NCBI GenBank assembly: GCA_019137255.1
Contig: WPDH01000004.1
Coordinates: forward strand, 124,001-188,000
Length of the DNA: 64,000 nucleotides
Direction of reading: 5' to 3'
Source: Corinectria fuckeliana
Taxonomy: Eukaryota; Ascomycota; Sordariomycetes; Hypocreales; Nectriaceae
Part shown: in pieces, positions 1 through 9,287 of the stretch
Numbering within the stretch: position 1 is the stretch's first letter
How the letters are laid out: every line of letters starts with the position of its first letter
Notes under the pieces: model-generated
What the model saw: the letters and a program-made list of their open reading frames with translations, nothing else
Told to the model about the DNA's origin: nothing
Database searches by the model: none
Made by a program: the position numbers and the translations under genes

Positions 1-126
1 TACGAGGCTAGTCACGTGACCATCAGACACTCAAAATCTCAGAATCTAGGTAGTTGGCTCTTGCAGCCTACAATTGCCTACTCCGCTTGATCCCTTCTCA
101 TCCTTCCGTGACCCTTAGAAACCATC

Positions 127-813
127 ATGGAGACGCCCGTGAACAAAGCCGGCACGCTAAAATCAGAGGCTCCAGAGCCCCTGAAAGGACCTGTACGGAT
201 CCTGGTAGAAACAAAAACGCACCTGGTACCTGGCGACAAGTACGCGGAGAGAATCGATCTCATGCGAAACCTGATCTGTCAGCATCACTGGAACGCGACT
301 TTGATTCCAGTCAAGAATATGGGGATGTGCACGGCGCCAAATTCGCTTACGAAAACCGTTCATGCTACTTTCTCATCGACCATGGCGAGTCTCCCAATGC
401 TGATCCACCAGTTCTATGGTATCGGTGGACGGGAAAGTCTCTGTGCGAATCCCCTTTACCCTCTTCAATTCCGTCCTCACACTAATTCCAGCCGTCCAGT
501 ATTGCCATTCAGAAATCTCTGCCTGCGACGATAGAGTCTAAACTAAGGGAGCGTCCATTTACGAGACAACGTGTCCAACGCTCGCCAGGGGCGCCGCGGA
601 GACAGTATGATCCTATCACCAGACGTCAGATAGTTCAGACAAAACTTCTTTGCAATATGGATATATTGGATGATGATCTTGAGTTCTTGAGGGATCACCC
701 CGAGCACGAGATATGGGTCCAGGACAACGTCGAGCCCCGACTTTGGTTGGAAATCGGGAAGGCGAAGGAATCTCGAAACGATGTAGGTCAAGGAACGCTC
801 CTCGGAGGCAGAT
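127..813 (+). pseudogene. Possible frame-broken hypothetical protein gene
   Basis: I do not recognise the family. An ATG at 127 opens a protein-like frame (METPVNKAG..., then an LVETKTHLVPGDKYAERIDL stretch). From about 275 the sensible coding moves to another frame (GDVHGAKFAYENRSCYFLID, then PPVLWYRWTGKSL). That second frame passes a likely 57-nt intron (443-499, with a CTAAT branch site) and continues through IAIQKSLPATIESK and LDDDLEFLRDHPEHEIWVQD to a stop near 813. I found no intron of the right length to explain the first frame change, so an indel is likely and the gene may be dead. It could also be a live gene with an exon structure I missed. The neighbours to the right are small secreted-protein genes and give no functional hint. 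Confidence 0.33.
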
Positions 814-1088
814 GATTCCAGGACGGACGAGCGGCGTTTGGACTAGCCGACTCATCTCGTCATGTTCGAGGTTTGGTCTTGACTGAGATATGCCACTTTG
901 CAGCAGGATCGCTTGTGACTTTCCACATTCTTTCTTTGCTAGTCGATGAGTTGCGTCGCGCTCCAGTCGAAATCTTCAACTGGTTCTCCTAGATGAGGCC
1001 CTTACAGTGATGGTCAGTTTCCTGAAGTTCAAGTTCTGCGCCAACAATCTTGAGGAGAAAGTATAAGAAGTCGTTTCCAGATCCTTAC

Positions 1089-1456
1089 ATGCTTAGTGTT
1101 ATTTTGATGATTGTGATGCCTATTTTGGCTGCTACGGCCTGTCAGACATGCGGGTGAGTGATTGAAACTGGGCTCGAATAGGAAGAGGAGTGGACTATGT
1201 ATTCAGATGTAGGCTCGTGGTCCAATATGGGTTCATTCTGCCTTCTCCCACTATACCTTACCCCCCCGGCATAGCTCGCTCGCTGCCGTTCGCACACAAT
1301 TGCTTCCCCACCGCGTGGCGCTTAGAGGTATGCCACCCTTTATGAGCTAGATGCATCTTGATACAATCGGAGCTGGTGGTATGCTGTCAACTGCCTCAGA
1401 AAGGAAGTAGAGATGCTGGACGGCACGTTAGTAACAGAAAATTCGCATCTAACTAG
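1089..1456 (+). CDS. Candidate small secreted cysteine-containing protein (3 exons)
   Basis: Proposed exons are 1089-1153, 1207-1327 and 1373-1456, giving 89 residues. The first exon encodes a classic signal peptide (MLSVILMIVMPILAATA) followed at once by CQTCG. The first donor is GTGAGT and the acceptor is TTCAG. The second intron is 45 nt with a GTATGC donor. The mature part is short, with seven cysteines including one CC pair, and matches no family I know. A TATAAGAAG box lies at 1062-1070, unusually close to the ATG. The signal peptide and first splice site are persuasive; the third exon is less certain. It is a candidate effector or other secreted peptide by form only, and no function can be assigned. 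Confidence 0.4.
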
Positions 1457-2189
1457 CTCTGGAAAGACGTATGAGGATTACCTCTTGGCTACCTCAATTT
1501 ACCTCCAGCACTCCTTATTCGTACGACCGATGTGAGATAATGATGGGCAGTTGTCCCAAAAGGTCTCTCTTGTTGACTTCGCTAAAGCTGCTGTTTCGTA
1601 AGTGGCGTCGAGGAAGACTTAGCAACGGACGCAACAGACTGCCGGACCCGAGTCAGGACAGCAAGTAGAAGTCCCGAGCTTAGCAATATTGTCAATCAAA
1701 GATGTGATTCTCCGATTCCAGGGCTCAAATGGCAAGCAAATAGACTGTGACTGACCAGGCCGGGGCTGGTAACTAATAACCCGATTCAAGCACCGCCATG
1801 GATAATATACAGTAGAATGGTCACTATAAGGTACGACGATAGCCAGTGGACATTCTCAATTTCTAATTTGCACATAATTTATCTTATAGCTTGAGGCATA
1901 CCTTTACAACCTCCCTGGACCCTTCTACGAACCTTGATAGCGGCTAAGGGGGTAAAAGGTGGATGGGTCGACCGGGTACTCCGCGAAGCTTCGTAAAAAT
2001 GAATGAAGTCTAATCAACCAGACTGGAGATGTAAGTTAACCACACTAAGTTCACCCATCAAGGATTCAAGTATAAGAAGGCCTCCTTTGCCTTTTCAGTT
2101 TGTGAGAACTACTCTTCTTCATCAAACTTGTCACAACAGCATCGTCCAATTCTCAATTCAAACTACACTTCAAAAAACAGCCCGTCAAC
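1457..2189. other. Intergenic stretch upstream of the CFEM gene
   Basis: This 733-bp stretch shows no convincing coding exon. Only short unrelated open frames occur. A TATAAGAAG element lies at 2071-2079 near the right end. Nothing else is recognised. Confidence 0.5.
2071..2079 (+). promoter_or_regulatory. Probable TATA element of the CFEM gene
   Basis: TATAAGAAG lies about 119 bp upstream of the CFEM start codon, followed by a pyrimidine- and A-rich leader. The same nine bases occur at 1062-1070 upstream of the previous secreted-protein candidate. The role is inferred from position. Confidence 0.35.
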
Positions 2190-2692
2190 ATGAAGATCGC
2201 CACTGTCGTTGCCGCCCTGGCCTCAGTCAGCGCCGTTGCTGCTTCCCCCCTGTGCGCTGTAAGACGAAAACCAACATCCAACAAGATCCTTTTGATCTGG
2301 GCAAGTTTGATGAGTACTAGCTAACCGTCATCTGCCCACCAGCTCGTGTGCGTCAACTCGATCAAGGCTCACCCCGCCGCCGCCAGCTGCACCGATGCCA
2401 ACATGCTCCAGTGCGTGTGCAAGAACAAGGCTTTGACCCTGGCCTTCCGCGACTGCGCCTGCAAGGTCTGCCCCAACACCGCTTCCAAGGAGGGGGCTAT
2501 TAAGCAGGGCAAGAGTGCTTGTGCTTGTAAGCAACCCTTGTGGATTATACTCCTACCACCCCTGAGATCTCCGGATCCTCGCTTCAAGACTTTGGAGTGC
2601 CTACTAACGCACTGTCAGCGCATGATTTCCCTATTGCCTGGCTCTCTGATACTTGCCCCGGCAACGGGACTAGCAACAGTACTCGTATCTAA
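2190..2692 (+). CDS. Small secreted CFEM-domain protein (3 exons)
   Basis: Exons 2190-2258, 2343-2526 and 2619-2692 encode 108 residues. A signal peptide (MKIATVVAALASVSAVAA) is followed by the CFEM cysteine pattern: C-x3-C, a cysteine followed by T-D, then C-V-C, and further cysteines spaced as in CFEM modules. The Asp two residues after the third cysteine sits roughly where the haem-coordinating Asp lies in characterised CFEM proteins. Ten cysteines are present rather than the usual eight. Introns have GTAAGA and GTAAGC donors, and the second has a CTAAC branch site. There is no transmembrane helix or obvious GPI signal, so a freely secreted protein is likely. Known CFEM proteins act in haem/iron capture, surface properties or host interaction; which applies here cannot be told. 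Confidence 0.82.
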
Positions 2693-4316
2693 GTGGAAGG
2701 TCTAACTGGATGCATATTCAAGCCAGAAACGTTCTCATGTCGGTGCCGACCGGCACCTGGAATTTAGCCATATTTAATGAGCATGTAATTCCAGTTGTGA
2801 AGAGCTATACTCACCCGAATCTATCTCGTCCATGATGTCATATTATGCATATTTAGATAGTTTAGCATCACGCATAGCGTATTATGCCTTACATTTTGCC
2901 GCAACCAGAAATGCGATTCCTGATGCATAAATTAAACCGTTTGTCGTTGGCCTCCCTGCCACCCGTCCACGCCTGTCCCAGCAGTGCCGATGAAAATCGC
3001 CAAGGTCGGTGGAGACGGGCCTCGTCAATAACCCCTGTGGCTAACGTGTGATCTGGACATAGACGGACGGGGAATGGCGTTGATAAAACGGAGACGGTCA
3101 TGGGATAAAACATGGCAGGTAGACGCGGATTCTCAAAGGCAGGGCATGTTGTTCCGGCTTAACCTGCAGAAATCTGGCTGGCACGATAGTGTAATGATCA
3201 AAGAGTCCTGGGAAGTCACAATTAAGTTAGAATCCGAAGTACAAGTACAGACTTCCCCTAGCTCCATAACTACTTCATCAAGTGCACCCACTCTGACCAC
3301 AAGAGCTCATCTGACGTCCATGAGGATGTCGCATTTCGTATCGATATGTGCAACGGTATGGTCTATTGATAAAATTAGAGTAAGATCAGGACTGACAGGT
3401 ATTTACTTTAGGTCTCAGATACACCGTTGTGTTCCCATTGAGTGCGTAAGTACTATCGGATCTTACAACAGAGGAACTCGATTTAAGAGACTCGCCTATC
3501 CGGCTACCAAGATCTCCACCGAAGAGTGAGAATCCGTTCCTGCTATCACGGAATTATCTGTTGCCGAGGATACATACCTCCGGGGCAGCCTAGACCGGGC
3601 CCGCTGAGAGCGAGTCTGCCGAGTCTGTCGAGTCTGTCGTTACCCTTTTAACTGGCGTAAGTGAACCTGTCACGATAGTATCAATTCAGAATGACCACCC
3701 CAAGTTCCAGAGCGGATCTACCAAGCCCACCGTCACAAGTTCATACCTCAACCGGCTTACTCGGGACTATGAGCTGACCTGAATTTACGCCAGCGGAGGG
3801 GGAGAGGCTCATCACTGAACACTGTTATAATCGCATCGGCATCCCGTCAAGATATGTGGCAGATGTCGGGAGGCTCGTCTAGACTGATTCGTATATCTCA
3901 AATCTTATAAAAGATGCTCGCGTCAAGGTACTACTAGATACTTTCGTAGATAACTAGAGTCAGCTTGACGGAGAGGCTTGTGTAATTGCGTCATGGGCAC
4001 CGATAGTTCAAGACTGTCTCACTTCAGCCGTAGGGATGGCCGACATCCGAGGCCACAATTACATCGCGATTGGCAAATTCGTGTCCCCAATCTCTTTTTC
4101 TTCATTACACCTTCGGTTAGTTTGCGTTAAGCCAGGGCACGAAAAAACACCCCATTGGTAACGGTACCAGAACCGAGAGTGGAAATCCCGGCAGTAGTTA
4201 GGGGCTTCTAGGAGACTGAATGGAGCTATATTGACCCCTAACACCAAGTGCGTTGATCAAGCTACGCGCCTTGCATCAAACGCCGAATCGCCTCGTCACA
4301 CCGCTTCCCGCAACCG
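2693..4316. other. Gene-poor stretch with a possible relic of a small gene
   Basis: No complete gene is convincing. At 3262-3353 an exon-like segment starts after a CCCCTAG acceptor and reads LHNYFIKCTHSDHKSSSD, then VHEDVAFRIDMCNG, ending at a GTATGG donor. After an acceptor near 3411 it would continue LRYTVVFPLSA and stop. The upstream exon and start codon could not be fixed. A short degenerate CGAGTCTG-type repeat lies at about 3609-3640. The rest holds only short unrelated open frames. Confidence 0.4.
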
Positions 4317-4781
4317 TTACAAGCAAACACCAATGCAATCCGCGCCGCCATTCCTGGGATCACACCCATCGCCCGGCAAATCGTAGCAGTAAAGCCCGGA
4401 CGGGCACTGGAAGCCCGCGAACCCGCCGCACTGGCGAGGCTTGGAGGAGATGCAGATCCCGGGCGCGTCGCAAGCCATGCCACAGCTGTCCGGAAGTCGC
4501 GGGTCGTCCTTGCACTCGGTGCCACGGGGGCAGGGGGAAGTGGAGTTGGGCGGGCGAAAGCCGCCACAGTACGTGTAGGCGTTCTTGAAGTGGCATGTGC
4601 CGCGGCAACGATTGAGGTTGGTGCAGTCGCTAGAGTCGGGGATGCAGCGGGCGTCGTCGGGGCAGGGCGCGATCCTCAAGCCGCATGCCTGCCCGGTGCT
4701 GCTCCCGACGGAGACTGCCTTTGCTGTTGTGAAGCCGACCAGGCCGAGAACAGCCACTGTGATGAGGTTGCTGAGAAGCAT
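4317..4781 (-). CDS. Secreted cysteine-rich protein with three six-cysteine repeats
   Basis: A single exon encodes 154 residues. A signal peptide of about 21 residues (MLLSNLITVAVLGLVGFTTA) is followed by three related modules, each with six cysteines. Each begins C-G, carries a C-P-x(3-4)-C turn and ends with paired cysteines. Module 1 starts at ACGLRIAPC, module 2 at YCGGFRPP and module 3 at QCGGFAGFQCPSGLYC. The last module ends CDPRNGGADCIGVC, a form seen in uncharacterised secreted fungal proteins. There is no transmembrane segment. The start codon is immediately preceded, on the coding strand, by a long ATCCTC repeat tract. Function is unknown; an effector or wall-associated role would be guesswork. 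Confidence 0.8.
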   Translation of the reverse strand: MLLSNLITVAVLGLVGFTTAKAVSVGSSTGQACGLRIAPCPDDARCIPDSSDCTNLNRCRGTCHFKNAYTYCGGFRPPNSTSPCPRGTECKDDPRLPDSCGMACDAPGICISSKPRQCGGFAGFQCPSGLYCYDLPGDGCDPRNGGADCIGVCL

Positions 4782-4789
4782 CTTGAATA

Positions 4790-4871
4790 GAGGATGAGGA
4801 TGAGGATGAGGATGAGGATGAGGATGAGGATGAGGATGAGGATGAGGATGAGGATGAGGATGAGGATGAGG
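4790..4871. repeat. (GAGGAT)n hexanucleotide tract
   Basis: About 13.7 uninterrupted copies of GAGGAT run directly upstream of the minus-strand secreted-protein start codon (ATG begins at 4781). On the transcribed strand this is a pyrimidine-rich CTCATC tract in the likely 5' leader or core promoter. The array is perfect, so it is probably length-variable between strains. Confidence 0.95.
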
Positions 4872-5779
4872 CTGAGGATGGAGATGTGTGGATGTGCATA
4901 GGGTGGACGCTCAGCTGGGATCCTACATCGAAGCGAAAGGGGGTTTTATAGTTTTTTAACTGGCGCCAAGACATCCTGCCTCAGCTGTTGGTCATTCCAA
5001 CAATCCCGCTTCCGAGACATATTATGACCTACTAAGATGATCTTCTCAGACCTCGTATGTAGAGTTTATTCGAGTCTGAGCACCTTGACAGCCCTCGGCC
5101 TGCCAATCACCTCGCAGTATAGTGTCTCCAAGGCCAAGGCAGCTAAATTAAACATCCAAACAGGCTACCTGTACCCCGACTGAAGTCTAATTAATCAACG
5201 CCAGCGTACACAGTAAGACAGGTAGGCAGTTGGCCGGCGCACAGATCCTCCCCATCACTACGTACATGGTCGAAAACGTAGGCCTACACGTTAAGCTTGT
5301 CCGGAATTAGACCTGTGGCATAGATAACTAATCCCCCGCCACTCGTCGTCCGACGGGCCGAGATAATCTGCACTACCGGCATCGTCATGTCCAATCACCA
5401 ACTGGCATTTCTAGAGTTTGTAATATGTAAGGAATGAAGGTTGTGGGGGAGCTGAAAATAGACCTGCCGGAGAATTGCAGCACGGCAGCGCTGTGGACCT
5501 ACCGTCCTCTCCACTTCCAATATGTGATGCCGCTGAGAACAAGAGAGATGACAGTGGCTTTCTGCTGACCCCCGGAACTGAACTTGCCGTCTGCCGAGTG
5601 AGCTGCTCCGTAAGATGGTCCCGAAATGACGCATCGTTAGGTAAGGATGGGTTGAAAATGTGATAAGTTGAATAGGCTAGTGCATGTACGTTCTTGGACA
5701 TGATCTAGTGAGACATACTTGGGAAACACGAGCTTGCAGTCGAGGCCCGTAGGCTTGGAGTAGGCGAAGTGGCTTTCTA
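4872..5779. other. Intergenic stretch upstream of the cysteine-rich protein gene
   Basis: No convincing gene is seen. A minus-strand open frame at 5411-5701 begins MSKNVHALAYSTYHIFNP but has no recognisable domain. The left end probably contains the promoter of the minus-strand gene at 4317-4781. Confidence 0.4.
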
Positions 5780-6430
5780 TGAGAACCAGTAGTCACTTGC
5801 TACATGCTGGCCAACAGCATTCCAAAAATGACCGTCCAGACATGTTCAATACACTCAAATCCCATGGCTTTTTGCTGCTTTCTTCTTCTGCTGGCGAAGC
5901 CCCGTCCGATCTGGTTGGCCATCTTGACATGCATGCCTCACTCATCTGCATATGCATACACGGGGCTCGGGTTCCCCTGTATCCGCTGCGGGCGCATGGT
6001 TTATGTCAAGCCCTGCTGCAGTAGATCTTCCGCTAGCTTCCCGGAACTGGTGCTTCCCACAACTGAGACAACTATCTTGCCCCTGACAGCCTCGAGGATC
6101 CTCAGCATGAAAGGTGCATGGTACCCAAGGCTTAAAGTGATACATGTCGGCTACTTGGGATGAGTCCCGCTAGAGCTGACATCAAGAAAGTCAGCACATC
6201 GTTTGACATGCAGAGGTGCCAACTTGCAAGAATCTTTGACCGGCTAGCTCTCTGGAAACTCATCCTTGATAGCGCCACGTGGATGCATGCCATATCTGCA
6301 TCTAAAGCCTCTGCCCCCCCAGTGCTCTCACCTTGTCTTGGCACTTCTCTTCCATCGCTACACTTGTCATTGCCACATTCTAGGAGCCAATTTGCGCTGG
6401 TTGTGGGTAGATGCAAAGCCAGAGCCTGAA
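5780..6430 (-). pseudogene. Decayed pyrroline-5-carboxylate reductase (ProC)-like gene
   Basis: On the minus strand, 6108 down to 6001 reads MLRILEAVRGKIVVSVVGST, then SSGKLAEDLLQQGLT and a stop. In the same frame it continues TMRPQRIQGNPSPVYAYADE and stops again at about 5938. This resembles the ProC stretch 'x-GKxxISV-x-G ... LL ... VxRxMPN-x(3)-xG-x-S'. Just upstream, in another frame, ADMYHFKPWV resembles the preceding 'DVVxLGxKP' segment. At least one in-frame stop and one frameshift are therefore present. If the identification is right this is a dead copy. ProC normally makes proline from pyrroline-5-carboxylate. The resemblance is by eye only. Confidence 0.4.
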
Positions 6431-6780
6431 ATGGGGCTACTTACCTCCACCGTGTAATATACAGACCACCGGACCGCACACCTCGGTTGAAGAGATGAAA
6501 ATTGGGAATCGGCAGTGGCAAGATAAACCGTTCGTCCGCTATATCTAGGCCGCCCACCCTCCTTTTCCGAACATGGGCGGGCTCTGACTTCATGATTCCA
6601 AGGGCGACGAACGAGCTTCGGTGATATAGTGGAACCAGTTTCATCAATGGAATGGCCCCCAGTCGTCCTTGGTTTGCTAACTCGGATATACCTATATAGA
6701 GAGTAAGCCGGATTTTGAGGATACCGACAAAGCCGACTTTGAGACGTCACACCAATCCCATGACATGCCCCACTACCTAA

Positions 6781-6914
6781 CATATCTACGCCCAGCCTGA
6801 CATATCTACGCCCTGCCTGACATATCTACGCCCAGCCTGACATATCTACGCCCAGCCTGACATATCTACGCCCTGCCTGACATATCTACGCCCTGCCTGA
6901 CATATCTACGCCCT
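6781..6914. repeat. 20-bp minisatellite, about 6.7 copies
   Basis: The unit is CATATCTACGCCCWGCCTGA. Six full units and a partial seventh follow head to tail. They are identical except position 14, which reads A,T,A,A,T,T,T from left to right. The array ends about 270 bp before the D-2-hydroxyacid dehydrogenase start codon, so it may lie in that promoter. Confidence 0.95.
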
Positions 6915-7183
6915 ACCCGTGACATGTGGCATGGCCCCATATCCATCGCGAGTTAGTCCGGAGCATTTATTAGCGGCCAGATCTAGCATACCGCCCCGGT
7001 TAGAGCTAACAAAAAATTAAGTTGACTGACTACCTTGACCCGCGATTCACTCTCTGATTTTCAAAGACTAACCCTTCCTGTTTTCTCCCTTTAACTCTCG
7101 CAGAGATTCATATCGGCATCAAGACCTCGTCGTCGTCGTCGTCGTTAGAAGAATATTCCTGCTGAGATTTCAAGTCGCCGACG

Positions 7184-8534
7184 ATGGCAGATCCAGCATT
7201 GGAAGTGAGGCGCCCGAAGAAACAACCTTCCGACACGCATCATGTTATAGTCAAGCTAGAGACAATCCACGTCGATGCCCCGGAGTTGGACCCGGGGTAC
7301 GTGAGCTCCCTAGGGCTCACGTATGAGATGATTGAGTATCATTATACCCCCGGGACGAATAAAGAGCTCGTGGCAGCGAGGTTGCAGGATGCGAGTATCT
7401 TTATAACTACTACTGTGCCAGTAACTAAAGAGACACTGGGAGAAGCGCCTTACTTGTGAGTCTCAGAGCTTCATCTCATCGCAGCGGCTACCTTGAGAGA
7501 GTGGTAAGCTGCCAAGGTGGAATGTGGGGGAGATGCGCTGACTGCTGGTAGGAAATGCGTCATAGCTGAATCGACTGGAACGAACCATATTGACCTAGAT
7601 GAGTGTCGACAACGGGGTGTCACGGTCTTTTACTCCCCCCACACATCCATAGAGGCTGTGTCGGAGCATGCCCTGGCCATGGTGAGTTGCCTCAAAAGAA
7701 ACAGGCGCATATATCGAGGACGACACTAACGAAGTCTCAAGTACTTCTCCCTCCGAAGAAGGCTCCATGTCCTGCATATCACCATGATGCAGTATGGAGA
7801 TGGTCAGGCCAACCCCTGGAAAGAAAATGGTAGCATGTCCAGCCTGCTGCGGGACGTAAATAATAACCCGCCCCGGACCTGCAAGACCGAGGTCGCCGGC
7901 ATCATTGGCAATGGCCCGATCGGTATGCTCTCATATTATTCCCTCGCCCCGTTTCCATCCTATCTTCTCATCATACAGTCACCTAACTAACCCCTCTATA
8001 GGCCAAAGGCTTGCAATTCTCTGCCATCGCCTCGGTATGCGTGTCCTCGTCTCCGCCCGCAAGTCCTCCACGCCCGACCTCCATTCAGACCGTACCCCCT
8101 TCGATGAAGTCCTCCGCACCGCAACCATCCTCTTCCTCATAGTACCCCTGACCCCCGAAACGCAAAGCCTCATCTCCTCCCCGGAGCTATCGGCCGCCCG
8201 CCCCGACATGGTCCTCGTCAACGTCGGGCGCGGTGGGCTCGTCGACGAGCGCGCACTGCTGTCCGCCCTCAAGACGCGCAGTATCTACGGCGCTGCGACA
8301 GACGTGTTCGAGACGGAGCCAGCAGGGAGCGACGCCGACAGCGTTCTTCTCGGTCGGGACGTGCAGCGGGAGGGCCTGAACCTGGTACTGACGCCGCATC
8401 TGGCATGGTGTTCGGATACAACTAGGGTGAACATTCGGAGGGTTGTGGGGGAGAATCTGAGGGAGTACCTTGGGGGTGGGGTGACGAATGTGGCCCTTGA
8501 GGGGAGGGATGCCTTGAAGAAAAGAAGCTTGTAG
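7184..8534 (+). CDS. NAD-dependent D-2-hydroxyacid dehydrogenase (4 exons)
   Basis: Exons 7184-7455, 7552-7681, 7742-7922 and 8002-8534 encode 371 residues. The enzyme should interconvert a 2-oxoacid and a D-2-hydroxyacid with NAD(P)H in the cytosol. The dinucleotide-binding loop GIIGNGPIG spans the third splice site (about residues 187-195). The catalytic set is complete: Arg in NVGRGGLVDE (about 267), Glu in ETEP (about 297) and His in LTPHLAW (about 326). HTSIEAVSEHALAM is the usual segment before the Rossmann fold. Length is slightly above the usual 320-350. Donors are GTGAGT, GTGAGT and GTATGC. A GTC trinucleotide run lies in the leader (about 7125-7146). The exact substrate (glyoxylate/hydroxypyruvate, D-lactate or other) cannot be told. 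Confidence 0.9.
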
Positions 8535-8741
8535 ACATGGTGTTTAGACCTGGGCGTGGAGGTTCTTCACTTTGTATTCGCTTCGAAAGTGACTGAGCAG
8601 GGTACCAGCTTGAGCAACGAGAGGGTCGTTCAACAGGTTGCGATACCGACGACCTTGTTTCTGCTAGCCAGGTCCTGGATGTTGGTAGTGAAGCCGCACT
8701 GGCTGGGGAGGCATATGGCCCAGAGAGCACATTAGAGGCGT

Positions 8742-8981
8742 TTACAGAGCACATGAATCAATTCTTTTGCTAGTACCGGTCGGGTCACCCTCGTTGAACG
8801 GATGCACTGCCCCCGTGATTCCATCATATGCATCCCAAATCCACTGTGCAAGCATATCCTGAGGTTGGGTCCATGTCGGAGTGCTGATAACGCGACCTGG
8901 ATATTCTCTAATCGGCCCAAAAACCTCAAGGTCATCTATCTCTGGTGAGCGCCTCAACCACCTCCTGACTAGGCTACTCAT
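8742..8981 (-). CDS. Small hypothetical protein (uncertain)
   Basis: A 79-codon open frame with an ATG at 8981 reads MSSLVRRWLRRSPEIDDLEV and later TPTWTQPQDMLAQWIWDAYD. Its composition is protein-like rather than biased, but I recognise no family and see no signal peptide. It lies tail-to-tail with the dehydrogenase gene and might be a remnant or an exon of an undetected gene. Evidence is coding appearance only. Confidence 0.25.
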   Translation of the reverse strand: MSSLVRRWLRRSPEIDDLEVFGPIREYPGRVISTPTWTQPQDMLAQWIWDAYDGITGAVHPFNEGDPTGTSKRIDSCAL

Positions 8982-9287
8982 TAAGTGCAGACTGGAATGA
9001 ACGTTTCAGCTTATGTCTGTCTACCTATATCTACATCCCCGTCCGTCTGTCCATCTTTCTTCTTGATTCTTTACATCTTATATAGACTACATTCTACGTT
9101 TCTAATGTTCCAATATAATACAAACAGTACTACTTGCATTCTTCCTATCACAGATTCATCCAAGGAAACTGCGGTGCGAGAGACATATGTTCAGCTAGTC
9201 GAGGCAGAGACAGATTCTGAGAGATGAATTGGAGCGGTAGATGGTAGGAACCACACGTACAAGCTAGCTATTCAGAAATGCCGAACG

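Noticed and set aside
3074..3529. A 151-codon plus-strand open frame
   Set aside because: It runs across apparent splice signals with no signal peptide or domain, and another frame within it looks more protein-like.
4630..4974. A minus-strand open frame with a long serine run
   Set aside because: The serine run is a reading of the GAGGAT repeat and the frame overlaps a well-supported secreted-protein gene.
6781..6914. CRISPR array
   Set aside because: Units are directly head to tail with no spacers, in a eukaryotic genome; it is a minisatellite.
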